Below, piece by piece: positions 5,614 to 5,708 of a stretch of 5,708 bases of DNA (position 1 is the stretch's first letter; the number at the start of each line of letters is the position of its first letter). Where the stretch lies: the NCBI GenBank assembly GCA_027000685.1, contig JALTNN010000038.1, forward strand, positions 1 through 5,708, read 5' to 3'. The DNA comes from Microcaldota archaeon (GTDB taxonomy: Archaea > Iainarchaeota > Iainarchaeia > JAADDC01). The translations under genes were made by a program, and so were the position numbers. Under the pieces are notes generated by a model. It saw only the letters and a program-made list of their open reading frames with translations. It was not told where the DNA came from and did not search any database.

Positions 5614-5708
5614 AGAAACATCCCCAGCCAGTCCTCGAGCTTCTTCAGGTAGCCCTCCTGTCTCAGCTTCTCCACCTCCGTTCGCGTGTACTTGTGGACG
5701 ATGTCGCA
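5610..5708 (-). CDS. eif1a: Translation initiation factor aIF1A, C-terminal part only
   Basis: The gene runs off the right edge; only the last 32 codons are present. The sequence CDIVHKYTRTEVEKLRQEGY matches the conserved C-terminal helix region of archaeal aIF1A, which in relatives reads CDI(I/V)x(K/R)YT(K/R)xxVExL(R/K)xxGYL. aIF1A binds the small-subunit A site and helps scanning and start selection. The tail after GYL (KKLEDWLGMFL) is somewhat longer than in some relatives. The TGA at 5612-5610 overlaps the RIO1 ATG as ATGA. aIF1A followed by RIO1 is a familiar archaeal gene order. Confidence 0.88.
   Translation of the reverse strand, partial: CDIVHKYTRTEVEKLRQEGYLKKLEDWLGMFL

Overview
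The window is archaeal, most likely from a thermophilic euryarchaeote resembling Archaeoglobi. This is an inference from gene content: archaeal ribosomal protein L10e (uL16), an aIF1A-RIO1 kinase operon, a DUF1699-like protein and a DUF104 (AF2212-type) antitoxin-like peptide. The DNA is GC-rich, GTG and TTG starts are frequent, genes are packed tightly, and several TATA-like boxes lie about 26 nt upstream of start codons. I cannot name the species.

Layout. Positions 1-1373 (+) hold a very short DUF104-like antitoxin reading frame (30-131), a DUF1699-like protein with a C-terminal helix-turn-helix (128-520), and an exported, membrane-anchored protein (435-1373). The exported protein's signal peptide is encoded in a different frame of the same DNA that encodes the helix-turn-helix. 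A second exported, membrane-anchored protein lies convergently at 1291-2634 (-), and the two genes overlap antisense by 83 nt. A 102-bp divergent spacer then carries promoters for that gene and for ribosomal protein L10e (2737-3279, +). L10e overlaps thymidylate kinase (3269-3880, -) tail to tail by 11 nt. A second divergent spacer leads to a tRNA-like but aberrant element (3959-4040) and an intact tRNA-Val(TAC) (4047-4120). The tRNA abuts the stop codon of a minus-strand operon that reads aIF1A (partial, 5610-5708), RIO1 kinase (4846-5613), then an unrecognised 242-aa protein (4121-4849). Each of that operon's junctions is an ATGA stop/start overlap.

How the genes work together. The right half is translation and nucleotide metabolism housekeeping: initiation factor, ribosome-maturation kinase, tRNA, large-subunit protein and dTMP kinase. 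The unknown 242-aa protein is tied to translation or ribosome biogenesis only by its operon. The left half is accessory in character: a regulator-like pair and two envelope proteins with large extracytoplasmic domains and single C-terminal anchors.

The points most worth following are the two unusual overlaps bracketing the 312-aa exported protein, the aberrant tRNA-like element ahead of tRNA-Val, the 33-codon antitoxin-like peptide coupled to DUF1699, and the unknown third gene of the aIF1A-RIO1 operon.
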